Source: a bacterium (lineage in GTDB: Bacteria > Chloroflexota > Chloroflexia > Thermomicrobiales > UBA6265). From it: a DNA stretch of 5,812 bases. Both the position numbers and the translations under genes were made by a program. Every line of letters starts with the position of its first letter. Within the stretch, counting starts at the first letter, position 1. Below are positions 1-5,812 of the stretch, piece by piece. Below the pieces are notes generated by a model. The model searched no databases. It saw only the letters and a program-made list of their open reading frames with translations, and had not been told where the DNA came from. The DNA lies in the NCBI GenBank assembly GCA_029977305.1, contig JAPOLF010000132.1:1-5812 (forward strand), in the 5' to 3' direction.

Positions 1-2
1 AC

Positions 3-188
3 GATGCGGACATGCGGAACCTCGCTCGGGGGATTGACGTAGAGGTAGTGTACGTCCCGGGGGCGCGTAAGGGGGCGCGTCTTCGGGATGTGCATGACGG
101 CACCATGGGCCGGAATCCTGGCCTCCGGCGCCGCTTGTGGCAACATGGCACTTCAGACCGCCGGGCATATCCCGTCCTGGCGTGGTGA
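3..188 (+). CDS. Possible 3' end of an unrecognised upstream gene (partial)
   Basis: A frame enters from the left edge and stays open for 61 codons to a TGA at 186-188. The G+C content of its third codon positions looks clearly higher than that of its second positions, which is the pattern of a coding frame in GC-rich DNA. The first part reads like a folded protein (for example GIDVEVVYVPGARKGARLRD), while the last third is rich in Arg and less protein-like. I recognise no family. The stop lies 19 nt before the protease ATG, which would fit a gene ending just upstream in the same direction. The stretch could equally be intergenic DNA that happens to stay open, since stops are rare at this base composition. 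Confidence 0.25.
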   Translation, partial: DADMRNLARGIDVEVVYVPGARKGARLRDVHDGTMGRNPGLRRRLWQHGTSDRRAYPVLAW

Positions 189-197
189 AGATTCGGC

Positions 198-202
198 AGA
201 GG
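198..202 (+). promoter_or_regulatory. Ribosome binding site that sets the protease start
   Basis: AGAGG lies 5 nt before the ATG at 208 and 8 nt before the adjacent ATG at 211. The in-frame ATGs further upstream (88, 94, 145) have no comparable purine-rich site. This supports a start at 208 or 211, directly in front of the signal peptide. Confidence 0.5.
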
Positions 203-207
203 CGACG

Positions 208-1062
208 ATGATGACGCGTGCACGCACTTGGTTCTTGGTCTTCTTGGTGGCACTGACCGCGATGCTCCCGGTTCTGGCGGAGGCTCGGGTCACACCGGAG
301 GTCACCAACGGCAACAAAGTGAACGACGGGGATTACCCATGGCTCGTCTCGGTCCAAATGACCAAGATGGAGGGCAACGGCGCGCTTCGGAACCACATGT
401 GTGGGGGCACGCTGATCGACTCCACCCATGTGCTGACGGCTGCGCACTGCACCATCGGCAAAGACGACCGGACCATCCCGGCCAAGTACTACAAGGTCTA
501 CTACGGCTCGACCCAGCTGGGTGAGCGCGGGCGGTTCGAGGATGTGGCCCGCGTGATTGCCCACCCGAACTACAACCCGCGGGCGATCACCTTCGACGCC
601 GCGATCCTCGTGCTGAAGCGTCCCATTGAGGGCATTGAGCCGATCGCGCTGCCGGATGCTGGCGATCGCGCGTTCTCGAACGAGCGGGATCGGGTCACGG
701 TGGCAGGCTGGGGCAGTACCAAGCAGTTCGGCGGCAAGAAAGGCTACCGGATCCGCTCAACCCGCGACATGATGGAAGCCAATATCGAGGTGGTCTCGAA
801 CGAGCGGTGCAAGGCATCGCTGCGGCGCATCGGCGTCACCGGCGTCAACGGCGAGAAGAGCTTCTGTGCGGCTGAGGGTGGGAAGGATGCTTGCTACGGG
901 GACAGCGGTGGTCCGCTCTTCGGCATGGATGGAGATACCCCGATCCAAGTGGGTATCGTGAGCTGGGGAATCGGTTGCGGGCTTGGCTACCCGGGTGTGT
1001 ACACGCGACTCAGTGATCCTTCGATCCGCAATTGGATCGCAGACCAAGTCCGAGACTCCTGA
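208..1062 (+). CDS. Secreted trypsin-like serine protease (S1/chymotrypsin family)
   Basis: This is a complete 284-residue precursor of an extracytoplasmic endopeptidase. An in-frame ATG at 88 exists, but ATG 208 has the ribosome site and is followed at once by a Sec signal peptide: basic MMTRAR, a hydrophobic core, then an AEA cleavage motif near residue 26. The catalytic triad is complete: His80 in LTAAHC, Asp130 in TFDAAILVL and Ser233 in CYGDSGGP. Asp227 sits six residues before the Ser, equivalent to chymotrypsin Asp189, and Gly254 (SWG) and Gly263 (PGVY) keep the pocket open. Cleavage after Arg or Lys is therefore predicted. Six Cys fit the usual pairs 65-81, 201-220 and 229-257. Oddity: the mature N-terminus aligns to VTNG (residue 32 on), preceded by Glu31 rather than Arg/Lys, leaving a propeptide of about five residues. 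There is no C-terminal extension or anchor, so the enzyme is probably released. It converges on the transporter operon and has no evident link to it. The physiological substrate is unknown. Confidence 0.93.
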   Translation: MMTRARTWFLVFLVALTAMLPVLAEARVTPEVTNGNKVNDGDYPWLVSVQMTKMEGNGALRNHMCGGTLIDSTHVLTAAHCTIGKDDRTIPAKYYKVYYGSTQLGERGRFEDVARVIAHPNYNPRAITFDAAILVLKRPIEGIEPIALPDAGDRAFSNERDRVTVAGWGSTKQFGGKKGYRIRSTRDMMEANIEVVSNERCKASLRRIGVTGVNGEKSFCAAEGGKDACYGDSGGPLFGMDGDTPIQVGIVSWGIGCGLGYPGVYTRLSDPSIRNWIADQVRDS

Positions 1063-1086
1063 CCTCATCCCTGCATCCCGAGCGCG

Positions 1087-1119
1087 AACGAGCCCCGACC
1101 GCCACGGTCGGGGCTCGTT
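1087..1119. terminator. Bidirectional intrinsic-type terminator hairpin
   Basis: A perfect 15-bp inverted repeat (AACGAGCCCCGACCG against CGGTCGGGGCTCGTT) encloses a 3-nt loop. It begins 25 nt after the protease stop and ends 31 nt beyond the permease B stop on the other strand. A G+C-rich stem between two converging genes is the expected place for a shared terminator. Neither side has a real T-run: the + side reads TTGATTCCTG and the - side has none. Termination may therefore rely on stem strength or on Rho, as is common in high-GC bacteria. Confidence 0.8.
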
Positions 1120-1150
1120 GATTCCTGTCGCTGTGGTGGCGAGAGCGGGG

Positions 1151-2095
1151 TCAGCCGCGGTCTTCGCGTTGGTACGGGATGCCGAGCGCATCCGGGGCGC
1201 CCAGCCGCACGCGTGCGCTCTGCCGCGTCGCGAGGATCAGGACCAAGATGGTGAACAGGTAGGGCAACATGTTGAGGAAGAACGGCGAGACCGCGACGCC
1301 CACACCCTGCAATTTGAAATTGAGCGCCTCGACACCACCGAACAGGTAGGCGCCGAGGAGCGCCCGGGCGGGATTCCACCCGGCGAAGATCACCAACGCG
1401 ACCGCGATCCAGCCGCGACCGGCGGTGATGTTCTCGACCCACCCCGGGTTGGTGTCGAGGGAGATCGCAGCGCCACCGAGGCCAGCCAGCGCACCACCGA
1501 GGATCACGTACCAGGTGCGCAGCAGGTTGACGTTGATGCCCATCGCATCGGCCGCCTCCGGGCGCTCACCGATCGCGCGCAGGCGCAGGCCGCCGCGAGT
1601 CTTGGCGATATAGAACCAGAGGACGATCGCGATCACGTAACTCAGATAGACCATCCCGCTCTGCTGGAAGAAAATCCGGCCGATCACCGGGATCTCCGAC
1701 AGCACCGGGATGCGCACCGTTTGGAAACTGGTTGGCAGCGGTACGCCAACAATCGGTTGACCGAGAAACGCCGACAGGCCCGCGCCGAACAGGGTCAGCG
1801 CAAGGCCGCTGACAACTTGGTTTGCCCGCAGGCCGACGGTGAGCAGGGCATGGATCGAGGCCATCGCTGCGCCGGCCCCGCACGCGGCGAGCGATCCCAG
1901 CCAGACGTTGTCGGTGGCGAGACAGGTGGCGGCGCCGGCGAGCGCGCCCATCAACATCATGCCTTCGACACCGAGGTTCAACACCCCGGCGCGCTCGGTG
2001 ACAAGTTCCCCGAGACACGCCAGGAGGATCGCCGTGCCATACGTGATGGCTGCCGCGAGCAGGGAGACCGTGAACCCGACTGTCAGGAAATCCAT
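1151..2095 (-). CDS. ABC importer permease B, BMP/nucleoside type (NupQ/RnsD-like)
   Basis: A 314-residue polytopic inner-membrane subunit of the BPD_transp_2 (branched-chain amino acid/ribose/nucleoside) permease family, the usual family length. Conserved segments appear in order: ERAGVLNLGVEGMMLMGA (34-51), ANQVVSGLALT (91-101), the cytoplasmic coupling-helix region LRAIGERPEAADAMGINV (172-189) and ITAGRGWIAVALVIFAGWNP (223-242). Hydrophobic stretches near 8-28, 40-60, 65-86, 93-112, 148-164, 195-213, 227-255 and 272-290 suggest about eight to ten membrane spans. It should form a heterodimer with permease A and make the channel for the BMP importer. The ATG follows the permease A stop by 3 nt, with a GGGGGA ribosome site inside the end of that gene, so translational coupling is likely. 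This is the last gene of the operon, and the 1087-1119 hairpin follows its stop. Confidence 0.93.
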   Translation of the reverse strand: MDFLTVGFTVSLLAAAITYGTAILLACLGELVTERAGVLNLGVEGMMLMGALAGAATCLATDNVWLGSLAACGAGAAMASIHALLTVGLRANQVVSGLALTLFGAGLSAFLGQPIVGVPLPTSFQTVRIPVLSEIPVIGRIFFQQSGMVYLSYVIAIVLWFYIAKTRGGLRLRAIGERPEAADAMGINVNLLRTWYVILGGALAGLGGAAISLDTNPGWVENITAGRGWIAVALVIFAGWNPARALLGAYLFGGVEALNFKLQGVGVAVSPFFLNMLPYLFTILVLILATRQSARVRLGAPDALGIPYQREDRG

Positions 2096-2098
2096 CGG

Positions 2099-3205
2099 CT
2101 AGTCCCCCGCGCCTTCGGTGACCGGTACGTCCGACCCGATCCTGACCAATCGGTAACGTGTCAGCAATTCGCCGCCAAGGAGGAAGAAGAGGATGATCCC
2201 CTGCAGCATCGGCGCGATCGCGGCCGGCAGCGACATCGCCATCTGCAGCTGATCGCCGCCGACCAACACCACCGCCAATCCGAAGGCCACCCCGATGATC
2301 CCGATCGGATTGAGCCGCGCCACCCACGCCACGATGATCGCGGTGTAGCCGTAGCCGGGCGACAGGTTGCGCTGCAGTTGGTGCCCGATGCCCGCCACCT
2401 CGCTCATCCCGGCGAGACCGCACAGTGCGCCGGAGAGGGCCATCACCAACAGAATCGTCCGTTTGGTGGGCATGCCGGCATAGTGGGCGACCCGGTCGCT
2501 CTCACCCATGACGCTGATCTCATAGCCCCAGCGGGTGCGGCGCAACATCACCCAGAGGATGATCGCCGCCACGATGCCGAAGATCAGCCCGAGGTGAACC
2601 CGGGTCGTGCCGTAATTCGGGAGCCATGCGGCATCGGGAAACTGCGGGGTGCCCGGGAAACCGAACGAGGCAGGGTCTTTCCATGGCCCGTGGACCAGCC
2701 ACTCGGCCAGCTGGATCGCGATGTAGTTGAGCATCAGCGTGGTGATCGTCTCGTTCACCCCGAGGTAGGCGCGAAGCGCGCCGGGGATCAACCCCCACAG
2801 CGCTCCGCCGACCAGCGCCGCAACCACCATCGCCGGGACGATCACCCAGCCGGACGCGGAGTTGAACCCGTAGAGCGCGGCCCACGTCGCGAAGATCGCA
2901 CCGAGGTAGAGCTGCCCCTCCCCGCCGATGTTCCACAGCTTCATCCGGAACGCGACGGCGACGCCCAAGCCGGTGAGGAGCAGCGGCGTGGTCTTCACGA
3001 AGGTCTCAGCGATCCCGCTCTTCGAGCCGAGGGCGCCATCGATCATCGCCCGGTAGACCGCGATCGGGTTCTGCCCCGCGGCAAGGATGAGCACGCCGCC
3101 GGCGACGAGCGCCAGGATGATCGACACGAAGGGGACGATGATCGACGCCCGTTGCGACGGCGCGGGCAACCTCTCCAGTTTCCAGCCGGTGGTCGGGCTA
3201 GCCAT
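2099..3205 (-). CDS. ABC importer permease A, BMP/nucleoside type (NupP/RnsC-like)
   Basis: A 368-residue membrane permease of the BPD_transp_2 family and partner of permease B. The family signature WNIGGEGQLYLGA lies at 91-103, GVNETITTLMLNYIA at 149-163 and the coupling region GESDRVAHYAGMPTKR at 234-249. Predicted spans are near 22-44, 73-88, 98-114, 120-142, 152-170, 203-221, 250-267, 287-316 and 330-347. The short polar N-terminus precedes the first span. The frame is also open to an ATG at 3226 and a GTG at 3229, but ATG 3205 has AGGTGG 6 nt upstream, whereas the ribosome-site-like AGG before 3226 is too close to work well. From 3205 the gene overlaps the ATPase stop by 8 nt, pointing to coupled translation. 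Function as a nucleoside or purine importer channel is inferred from family and operon order. Confidence 0.92.
   Translation of the reverse strand: MASPTTGWKLERLPAPSQRASIIVPFVSIILALVAGGVLILAAGQNPIAVYRAMIDGALGSKSGIAETFVKTTPLLLTGLGVAVAFRMKLWNIGGEGQLYLGAIFATWAALYGFNSASGWVIVPAMVVAALVGGALWGLIPGALRAYLGVNETITTLMLNYIAIQLAEWLVHGPWKDPASFGFPGTPQFPDAAWLPNYGTTRVHLGLIFGIVAAIILWVMLRRTRWGYEISVMGESDRVAHYAGMPTKRTILLVMALSGALCGLAGMSEVAGIGHQLQRNLSPGYGYTAIIVAWVARLNPIGIIGVAFGLAVVLVGGDQLQMAMSLPAAIAPMLQGIILFFLLGGELLTRYRLVRIGSDVPVTEGAGD
2103..2108 (-). promoter_or_regulatory. Ribosome binding site for permease B
   Basis: GGGGGA on the - strand lies 7 nt before the permease B ATG at 2095. It falls just inside the 3' end of permease A, so ribosomes finishing permease A would reach it directly. 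Confidence 0.45.
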
Positions 3206-4835
3206 GGGCACCCACCTGCGCTTCATCACCTGCCATCAGCAGCCCGAGATGCTCGCGATCCGCACCGGCGGCCGGGACGATGCCGGTGACGCGGCCCTCA
3301 TACAGGACGGCGATGCGGTCGCTCAGGGCGAGCAGTTCGTCGAGGTCCTCAGAGATCAGGAGCGTCGCCGCACCGCGCGCTCGCTGATCGCGCAGGCTTT
3401 GATGGATCGCCTCGGAGGCGCCGACATCGACACCGCGGGTCGGGTGGACCGCAATGATCACCTTGGGGTCACCTGCGAGTTCCCGCGCCAGGAGGAGTTT
3501 CTGCTGGTTGCCGCCCGAGAGGGTGCGCACGCGCGCCCAACGGCCCGGGGTCTTCACGTCCTGCTTGCGGATGAGCAGGTCGGTGAACGCGGCGATCGCC
3601 CCGGCGTTCAGAAACGACCCGCGGGCGATGGGCGATTCCTCGTAGTCGCGGAGGATGGCATTCTCGGAGAGATCCATCGCACCGACGAGACCCGTCGCGA
3701 GGCGATCTTCCGGGATGTGGGCAACTCCGCCGCGTGCGACGGTGCGGGCGTTGGCGTTGGTGAGATCTTTGCCCTCGATGGCGACGCGACCGCCGGATGC
3801 AGGACGCAAGCCGGTGATCACCTCTGCCAGCTCGCGCTGACCGTTCCCGGCGACCCCGGCGATGCCGAGGACCTCGCCCCCATGCACCTCGAGCGACACC
3901 CCATTGAGCGCCGGCAGGCCGTTCTCGCCATTGGCGCGCAGATCGGTGAGTTGGAGGCGAACAGGACCGAGTGCGACCGGCGGATGCGGTTCGACATCGG
4001 GATGTTCGACGTACTCCGCGAGATCACGGCCGACCATCATCCGGGCCAAGCTGCGGCGATCGGTCTCGGCCGGCGTGGTCTCACCGGAGACGCGGCCCCG
4101 CCGCATCACGGTGATGCGATCGGAGACCGTGAGCACCTCGTCGAGTTTGTGGCTGATGAAGACCACGCAGAATCCCTCCGCGGCGAGCGAGCGCATCGTC
4201 GCGAGGAGGCTGTCCGATTCCTGCGGGGTGAGGACGGCGGTGGGCTCGTCGAAGACGAGGATGCGCGCTCCTAGATAGAGCAGGCGCAGGATCTCGACGC
4301 GCTGCTGCTCCCCGACGCTCAATTGCCAGACCGGGGCAGTGGGATCGACCTGCAACTGGTAGCGCTCACCCAAGGCGGTGAGATCGCGCTCGATGTCCTT
4401 GGTGTTGATCAGGTGACTGCTGTTCCGCACGCCGAGCAGCACATTCTCGGCGACGGTGAACGGCTCGACGAGCATGAAGTGCTGATAAACCATCCCGATG
4501 CCGACGCTGATCGCGTCGCGCGGAGCCCGGAATCGCTGCTCGGTGCCATCGATCACAACGGTGCCGCTATCCGGCCGGTACAGCCCGGCGAGGATCGACA
4601 TCAACGTCGACTTTCCCGCCCCGTTCTCCCCCACGAGGGCATGGACCTCGCCCCACTTGGCGACGAATGTGACATGGTCGTTGGCAACGGTGGGGCCGAA
4701 GCGCTTGCTGATATCGAGCAACGCGATCGCCGGGGGACGATCGGGGGTCGGTGTGTCGCTTGGTGGCGTCACGGCGGGCGTTGCCTCCATCGCGGGCGGA
4801 GCGGCTGCATCAGCCATCCCTTGGATCGGCATCAT
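3198..4835 (-). CDS. Double-domain ABC ATPase of BMP/nucleoside importer (NupO/RnsB-like)
   Basis: A 545-residue cytoplasmic ATPase with two fused nucleotide-binding domains, the layout of ribose and nucleoside importers. NBD1 is complete: Walker A GENGAGKST (69-77), Q-loop YQHF (Gln118), signature LSVGEQQR (172-179), Walker B with catalytic Glu ILVFDEPT (192-199) and switch His229. NBD2 is degenerate as usual in this family: Walker A is replaced by GVAGNGQRE (327-335), the signature LSGGNQQK (439-446) is intact, Walker B reads VIIAVHPTRGVD (459-470) with no catalytic Glu, and the switch position is Glu in SEDLDE. Only one site probably hydrolyses ATP. The start is uncertain. The frame is open to a TTG at 4871, but that sits at the foot of the terminator hairpin. 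ATG 4835 has only a weak GGGA 9 nt upstream, and ATGs at 4832, 4817 and 4790 are alternatives. The first 34 or so residues are a Pro/Ala/Thr-rich tail of no known role. The 3' end overlaps permease A. Confidence 0.93.
   Translation of the reverse strand: MMPIQGMADAAAPPAMEATPAVTPPSDTPTPDRPPAIALLDISKRFGPTVANDHVTFVAKWGEVHALVGENGAGKSTLMSILAGLYRPDSGTVVIDGTEQRFRAPRDAISVGIGMVYQHFMLVEPFTVAENVLLGVRNSSHLINTKDIERDLTALGERYQLQVDPTAPVWQLSVGEQQRVEILRLLYLGARILVFDEPTAVLTPQESDSLLATMRSLAAEGFCVVFISHKLDEVLTVSDRITVMRRGRVSGETTPAETDRRSLARMMVGRDLAEYVEHPDVEPHPPVALGPVRLQLTDLRANGENGLPALNGVSLEVHGGEVLGIAGVAGNGQRELAEVITGLRPASGGRVAIEGKDLTNANARTVARGGVAHIPEDRLATGLVGAMDLSENAILRDYEESPIARGSFLNAGAIAAFTDLLIRKQDVKTPGRWARVRTLSGGNQQKLLLARELAGDPKVIIAVHPTRGVDVGASEAIHQSLRDQRARGAATLLISEDLDELLALSDRIAVLYEGRVTGIVPAAGADREHLGLLMAGDEAQVGAHG
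3212..3217 (-). promoter_or_regulatory. Ribosome binding site that sets the permease A start
   Basis: AGGTGG on the - strand lies 6 nt before the ATG at 3205, inside the last codons of the ATPase gene. Its good spacing favours 3205 over the in-frame ATG at 3226 and GTG at 3229. Confidence 0.55.
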
Positions 4836-4871
4836 ACGAGATGATCCCGCCCTCCGGGGACAGCATGACAA

Positions 4872-4900
4872 AGCCCCGCCCGCGTGGTGCGGACGGGGCT
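4872..4900 (-). terminator. Intra-operon hairpin, likely partial terminator after the BMP gene
   Basis: Outer stem: AGCCCCG pairs with CGGGGCT over 7 bp. After a 1x1 mismatch, a 4-bp inner stem (CCGC/GCGG) closes a 5-nt loop. Read in the direction of the operon, the stem is followed by TTTGTC, a very short T-tract. It lies 17 nt past the TAA of the binding-protein gene and about 36 nt before the ATPase start. A leaky terminator or 3' mRNA stabiliser here would give more binding protein than ATPase and permease. That arrangement is common in ABC importer operons, but it is inferred for this one. Confidence 0.65.
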
Positions 4901-4917
4901 CTGAAGCTCTTTTGGGA

Positions 4918-5812
4918 TTATGCCGGGATTTCGCCGTCGACGCCCTCGACGAACCACATCATGCTCAAGAGCTCTTCAGCGGTCATCGCGGTGCCGGCGG
5001 GACCTTCTCCGCCCCCGACTGATCATTGATCGGGCCGGTGAAGATGGTGAAGATCGTCTGCGTGCCGTCTTCGAACTGGGTGATCTCTTCCTCGGCTGCG
5101 GTCTTCACGTCGTCCGGAACCATCGGGCCGAACTCGGCGAGGTCGACCACGCCGTCCTGCCAACCGCCCCAGTAATCCGAGCTGGTCCAGGTGCCGTCGA
5201 GGACGCCCTGCACCACCTGCTTGTAGTACTCGCCCCACTTCCAGATCGCGCTGGTGAGGACGGCCTTCGGCGCGAGCGGCGACATGTCGGCGTTGTAGCC
5301 GACGCTGAAGACGCCGCGCTCCTCGGCCGCCTGCTGCGGACCGGCGGTGTCCTGGTGCTGGGCGATGACGTCGCAGCCCTCGTCGAGCAGTGCCTCGGCC
5401 GCCTGCCGCTCCTTCTGCGGATCGAACCAGGTGTTGGTCCAGATCACCTTGACGGTCGCGTCCGGGTTGGACTTGCGCACGCCGAGGGTGTAGGCATTGA
5501 TGCCGCGGATGACTTCCGGAATCGGGAACGCTGCGACGTACCCGAGCTTGTTGCTCTTGGTCATCTTGCCGGCGACTTCACCAGCAACGTAGCGCGGCTC
5601 CTCGATTTTGCCGAAGCCGGTCGAGACGTTGTCGGCGCGCTTGAAGCCGGAGATGTGGACGAAGGTGACGTCCGGGAAATCCTTGGCCACGTTGATCGTC
5701 GGATCCATGTAGCCGAAGGAGCAGGTGAAGATGATCTTCGCCCCGTCCTCGGCGAACTGGCGGATCACACGCTCAGCGTCAGCCGGGTTCTCGGGGACAT
5801 TTTCCTGGTAGA
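4918..5812 (-). CDS. BMP-family nucleoside/purine-binding protein of ABC importer (5' partial, one-base frameshift near the 3' end)
   Basis: The substrate-binding component (Bmp/Med/PnrA family), normally an exported lipoprotein that delivers ligand to the permeases. The gene runs off the right edge, so the signal peptide, lipobox and roughly the first 80 residues are missing. The first codon in view is Tyr (5808-5810), opening the family motif YQENVPENPADAERVIR. The GTG at 5768 is internal, not a start. Further family segments are FGYMDPTINVAKDFPDVTF, HISGFKRADNVSTGFGK, WTNTWFDPQKERQAAEALL, DVIAQHQDTAGPQQAAEE, VGYNADMSPLAPKAVLTS and FTGPINDQSG. The frame of these segments hits TGA at 4983-4985, but the next frame encodes the expected C-terminus (AGTAMTAEELL, then SMMWFVEGVDGEIPA) and stops at TAA 4918-4920. 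One extra base near 4999-5001 would join the two and give 297 residues in view. Family ligands are purine nucleosides or bases; the ligand here is not provable. If the shift is real, the protein lacks about 20 conserved C-terminal residues. Confidence 0.9.
4999..5001 (-). other. Frameshift site in the BMP gene (GGG run, one base short)
   Basis: On the coding strand the sequence is GTC CCG CCG GCA. One more C in the CCC run gives GTC CCC GCC GGC, encoding Val-Pro-Ala-Gly and leading straight into the conserved C-terminus. A homopolymer length change is the simplest cause, either a natural mutation or a sequencing/assembly error. The exact base within the run cannot be assigned. Confidence 0.8.

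Noticed and set aside
59..80. Direct repeat of GGGGGCGCGT (59-68 and 71-80)
   Set aside because: Only two copies of ten bases in G+C-rich DNA, with no inverted partner or further units. It is too little to call a repeat element or operator.
135..170. Possible sigma-70 promoter for the protease (TTGTGG and GCATAT)
   Set aside because: The two boxes are separated by 24 nt, too far for a usable spacer, and no better pair is visible in 1-207.
88..207. N-terminal extension of the protease from the ATG at 88
   Set aside because: The extra 40 residues have no ribosome site and would bury the signal peptide inside the protein. The start at 208 has AGAGG at good spacing and begins right at the signal peptide.
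983..3289. A 768-codon open frame on the + strand, antisense to both permease genes
   Set aside because: Its translation is packed with Arg, Asp, His, Gln and Pro, with no hydrophobic core or motif. It is the mirror of strongly biased codons in the two genuine permeases on the other strand, and it also overlaps the protease end and the terminator.
3087..4274. A 395-codon open frame on the + strand opposite the ATPase gene
   Set aside because: The opposite strand holds all the ABC ATPase motifs in order. This frame has no recognisable domain, and its charged, His-rich composition is typical of a shadow frame.
5023..5238. A 71-codon open frame on the - strand inside the BMP gene
   Set aside because: It lies wholly within the BMP coding region in another frame, and its Arg/Gly/Asp-rich translation has no protein features.

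Overview
The window is GC-rich bacterial DNA (roughly 60-65% G+C by eye). It holds two unrelated transcription units that converge on a shared terminator. The codon bias, the secreted trypsin-like protease and the BMP-type nucleoside importer fit a free-living high-GC heterotroph such as a Chloroflexota or Actinomycetota member. No sequence here fixes the taxon, and this guess is low confidence.

Left part (1-1062, + strand). Bases 3-188 hold an open frame that enters from the left edge and may be the tail of an upstream gene (weak). Bases 208-1062 encode a complete secreted S1-family serine protease with a signal peptide, full His-Asp-Ser triad, three predicted disulfides and a trypsin-type specificity Asp. 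Its zymogen activation site is unusual: Glu instead of Arg/Lys precedes the mature N-terminus.

Middle. A perfect 15-bp hairpin (1087-1119) lies between the two converging units and should stop transcription from both sides.

Right part (1151-5812, - strand). Read right to left, this is a BMP-family ABC importer operon of the NupNOPQ/RnsBACD type: substrate-binding protein (N-terminus beyond the right edge), double-NBD ATPase, permease A and permease B. The last three genes are tightly coupled (8-nt overlap, then a 3-nt gap). A hairpin between the binding-protein gene and the ATPase gene looks like a partial terminator that would let the binding protein be made in excess of the membrane parts. 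Family knowledge points to uptake of purine nucleosides or related bases; the exact substrate cannot be read from the sequence.

The most notable observation is a one-base frameshift in the binding-protein gene near 4999-5001. The conserved family C-terminus is present in the next frame, down to a TAA at 4918-4920, so the apparent stop at 4983-4985 is not the ancestral end. Otherwise this is an ordinary transporter and protease region. I found no CRISPR array, mobile element, RNA gene or previously undescribed system.
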